A stretch of DNA of 24,950 nucleotides. Source: CAYWGR01 sp964458015 (GTDB lineage: Bacteria > Planctomycetota > Planctomycetia > Pirellulales > Thermoguttaceae). Position 1 is the stretch's first letter. The number at the start of each line of letters is the position of its first letter. Location of the stretch: NCBI GenBank assembly GCA_964458015.1, contig CAYWGR010000077.1, forward strand, positions 1-24,950, read 5' to 3'. The translations under genes were made by a program, and so were the position numbers. Below the pieces are notes generated by a model. It was given only the letters and a program-made list of their open reading frames with translations, searched no databases and was not told the DNA's origin. This document shows, piece after piece, positions 22,850-24,950 of the stretch.

Positions 22850-24829
22850 TCAACGCCGCGCCGTGCGGGCAGGGTGCTTTTGGCCTTGCTTTATGGCCAG
22901 ATAATTCGGATTGTCGGCCTTGCCGGTCAGTTCATAGAGAAAACGACTCGGCAACGTCGCCCGGGGTTTGCCCCATTTGTTGCGGTTGAGTGCCAGCGTA
23001 AGCGTAAGACGGCGTTGCGCGCGTGTAACCCCTACATAACACAAACGCCGCTCCTCATCCACATCCGCCCCCGGAACGGCGATGCTGCGATGGTGCGGCA
23101 GTGTCCCTTCCTCCATGCCGACCATGTAGACCTCCGGAAATTCGAGCCCTTTAGCCGCATGAAGCGTCATCAGCGCCACGGCGTTCCGCTCGAGTTTCGA
23201 TTCCTTGTCTTGATCGGCTTCGCTGCCGGTCAGAGCCACTTCCTGCAAGAAGCCCGACATCGTGGGTTTCTGAGCACGCTGTGAGTAGCCCGCCACTGCG
23301 TTGACCACTTCTTCAACCGCCGCCCACCGGGCCTCTTGATCCTCGGCGTCGGGATACAGCCGCGTTAGCTCGTCCTTGTATCTAATTTCGCGCACCAAGT
23401 TCTTTACGATTTCCACCGGCCGCTGCTCTTTCAACTGATGGCGGAAACGCTCGATCATTTCCCGGAAACGTTCCACGGCCTGCCGAGCCGTCGCCATCAG
23501 TCCGGGCAACTGATGAATTTTCGGCAACAGTTCCCAAAGCGGCTTACCAGCCTTGATCGCTTCGTCCATCAGCCGTTTCACCGTCGTTTGGCTGATGCCC
23601 CGCGCAGGCAGATTGATGATCCGCAGCAGCGAAACCTCGTCGGCCGGATTGGCCAGCAGTTTCAAATAGGCCAAAATATCGCGCACTTCCTTGCGGTCAT
23701 AGAACGACATCCCGCCCATCAAAACATAAGGGACTTTCGCCCGCCGCAATTCCATCTCAAACGCGCGGGGCTGCTCGTTCGTGCGGCAAAGGATGGCAAA
23801 ATCCTTCGCCTGCCGTTTTTTTTCAGCAATCCGCGCGGCGATCTCGCCCACCACGGTTTTAGCTTCCTTCACTTCGTCTTCAATCTGCAAAATGCGCGGC
23901 GCCTCGCCGCTAAATGTGGCCCGCAACACTTTTCCATGCCGCAGCTTGTTGAACGCGATGAGCCGATTCGCCCAATCGATAATTTCGCGCGTCGAGCGGT
24001 AATTAACTTCCAGCCGGACCACTTTGGCCTCGGGCCAATCTTTTTTGAACCGCAAAATATGGGCCACTTCGGCCCCGCGCCAACCGTAGATCGATTGGTC
24101 GTCGTCGCCGACGACGCAAAGGTTGCGATGCCCCGAGGCCAGCGCCTTCACGATCCGATATTGGCTGGCATTGGTGTCTTGATACTCATCGACCAGCAGA
24201 TGATCGAAGCGGCCAGCCTCCGCCTCACGCACCTTGGCCGAATTGGTCAACAGTTCTTCGGTCAACAACAACAAATCGTCGAAATCGACGGCCCCAGCCA
24301 ATTTCAACGCATTTTGATAGCGTCGATAGGCCATCGAAGCCAAATGCTCCTTGTCGGTCTGAGCCAATGCAGCGGCTTCCTCGGGCCGAACCGAGGCCGA
24401 CTTCCAGCGGCTGATCAAATACAGCAAATCTCCGGGCCGCAGCAGCCCGTCGCCCACCTTAATCTCACGCAGCACCGTCCTCGCCACACCCTCCTGATCG
24501 CCGCGATCGTAGATGGCGAAAGTTGTTGGATAGCCCAGCAATTTAATATGCCGCCGCAAAATCCGCACGCAAAGCGAATGGAACGTCGACATCTCGGGCC
24601 GTTCTTTGCTCTTCTTGCCCAACAGCGAACCCGAGCGCTCCTGCATCTCGTCGGCCGCCTTGTTCGTAAAGGTGACGGCCAAAATCCTGCTGGGCCGAAT
24701 CCTATTCCGAATCAGCTCCGCGATGCGATACGTAACGACGCGCGTTTTCCCCGTTCCCGCGCCCGCCAACACCAACAGCGGCCCCGAAAGCGTATTCACG
24801 GCATCATATTGGGCGGGATTCAAGTCCAT
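22850..24829 (-). CDS. uvrD: UvrD/PcrA/Rep-type superfamily 1 DNA helicase
   Basis: 659-residue ATP-dependent 3'-5' DNA helicase used in repair, replication restart or removal of RNA polymerase. All SF1A motifs are intact: Q motif (NPAQYDAV), Walker A AGAGTGKT (22-29), Ia (ILAVTFTNKAADEM), II DEYQD (214-218), III GDDDQSIYGWRG (241-252), IV (EVNYRSTREI), V (VALMTLHAAKGLEFPEVYMV) and VI (RRLCYVGVTRAQRRL). The protein ends soon after motif VI and lacks the longer C-terminal tail of E. coli UvrD, so it is closer in length to Rep. Which paralogue it is (uvrD, pcrA or rep) cannot be settled here. No clear Shine-Dalgarno lies before ATG 24829. Confidence 0.95.
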   Translation of the reverse strand: MDLNPAQYDAVNTLSGPLLVLAGAGTGKTRVVTYRIAELIRNRIRPSRILAVTFTNKAADEMQERSGSLLGKKSKERPEMSTFHSLCVRILRRHIKLLGYPTTFAIYDRGDQEGVARTVLREIKVGDGLLRPGDLLYLISRWKSASVRPEEAAALAQTDKEHLASMAYRRYQNALKLAGAVDFDDLLLLTEELLTNSAKVREAEAGRFDHLLVDEYQDTNASQYRIVKALASGHRNLCVVGDDDQSIYGWRGAEVAHILRFKKDWPEAKVVRLEVNYRSTREIIDWANRLIAFNKLRHGKVLRATFSGEAPRILQIEDEVKEAKTVVGEIAARIAEKKRQAKDFAILCRTNEQPRAFEMELRRAKVPYVLMGGMSFYDRKEVRDILAYLKLLANPADEVSLLRIINLPARGISQTTVKRLMDEAIKAGKPLWELLPKIHQLPGLMATARQAVERFREMIERFRHQLKEQRPVEIVKNLVREIRYKDELTRLYPDAEDQEARWAAVEEVVNAVAGYSQRAQKPTMSGFLQEVALTGSEADQDKESKLERNAVALMTLHAAKGLEFPEVYMVGMEEGTLPHHRSIAVPGADVDEERRLCYVGVTRAQRRLTLTLALNRNKWGKPRATLPSRFLYELTGKADNPNYLAIKQGQKHPARTARR

Positions 24830-24918
24830 GCGTCAAAGACATTAAGCTTTGCCATAATAAGGAGGAACACTATTGCGTCTTGCATAGTTAATGAGCCGTT
24901 CCGCGGCCAATTAGGCCA

Positions 24919-24947
24919 GCAAACTCGGCTGAAACAGCCGTGTTTGC
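24919..24947. terminator. Strong hairpin at the right window edge
   Basis: GCAAAC-t-CGGCTG (24919-24931) pairs with CAGCCG-t-GTTTGC (24935-24947): two 6-bp stems separated by a T-T mismatch, with a 3-nt AAA loop. It lies about 90 nt upstream of the helicase start. It may end a gene to the right of the window or be a repeat. The T-run, if any, is outside. Confidence 0.5.
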
Positions 24948-24950
24948 GGT

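Noticed and set aside
22669..23284. Plus-strand open frames at the 3' end of the helicase gene
   Set aside because: They start in the palindromic repeat and overlap the intact helicase coding sequence in antisense.
24859..24900. AAGGAGG on the plus strand right of the helicase gene, resembling a strong ribosome binding site
   Set aside because: The frames behind it (TTG and ATG starts) close after four to seven codons, so no gene is supported.

Overview
The window looks like a chromosomal piece of a planctomycete, probably from the Pirellulales or a related order. The case rests on family content. There is a DUF1559 prepilin-like protein with the H-X9-DG tail followed by a small lipoprotein, a PEP-CTERM surface protein, a DUF1549/DUF1553 - DUF1501 - PPC-domain gene trio, a DUF1571 protein, and large secreted carbohydrate-active proteins. 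Assignment is by recognition of families and motifs only; no database search was possible.

Layout. (1) 1-2342, plus strand: a DUF1559 pseudopilin-like protein cut by the left edge, a lipoprotein whose signal-peptide region is crossed by a dispersed palindromic repeat, and a PEP-CTERM protein ending in a terminator hairpin. (2) 2648-9428, plus strand: two homologous secreted right-handed beta-helix (pectate-lyase-like) proteins flank a very large secreted glycoside hydrolase family 2 protein. The second beta-helix protein carries an extra C1q/TNF-like head, a tail-spike-like architecture. (3) 9643-12908, minus strand, convergent with block 2: a chorismatase-like (FkbO/Hyg5/XanB2, RidA-fold) protein followed 59 nt later by a secreted GH29-like putative glycosidase with an 8-bp C tract near its 5' end. 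(4) 13435-18999, plus strand: the planctomycete trio DUF1549/DUF1553, DUF1501 (Tat-type signal) and a PPC protein with a SHOCT-like tail. (5) 19052-24829, housekeeping: nth and dcd one base apart on the minus strand, a divergent Lon-substrate-binding-domain protein behind a good sigma-70-like promoter, a convergent DUF1571 protein, and a UvrD/PcrA-type helicase.

How it may work together. Blocks 2 and 3 read as a secreted polysaccharide-processing locus: GH2 and GH29-like hydrolases with beta-helix proteins that could bind or cleave polyuronides. The aromatic-metabolism-type (chorismatase-like) gene is an unexpected partner. Blocks 1 and 4 are envelope or secreted modules whose biochemical roles are unknown in general. 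The least expected signals are the beta-helix paralogue pair with C1q-like head, the chorismatase-like gene next to a glycosidase, and the two copies of one palindromic repeat, one of them translated inside a lipoprotein signal region.
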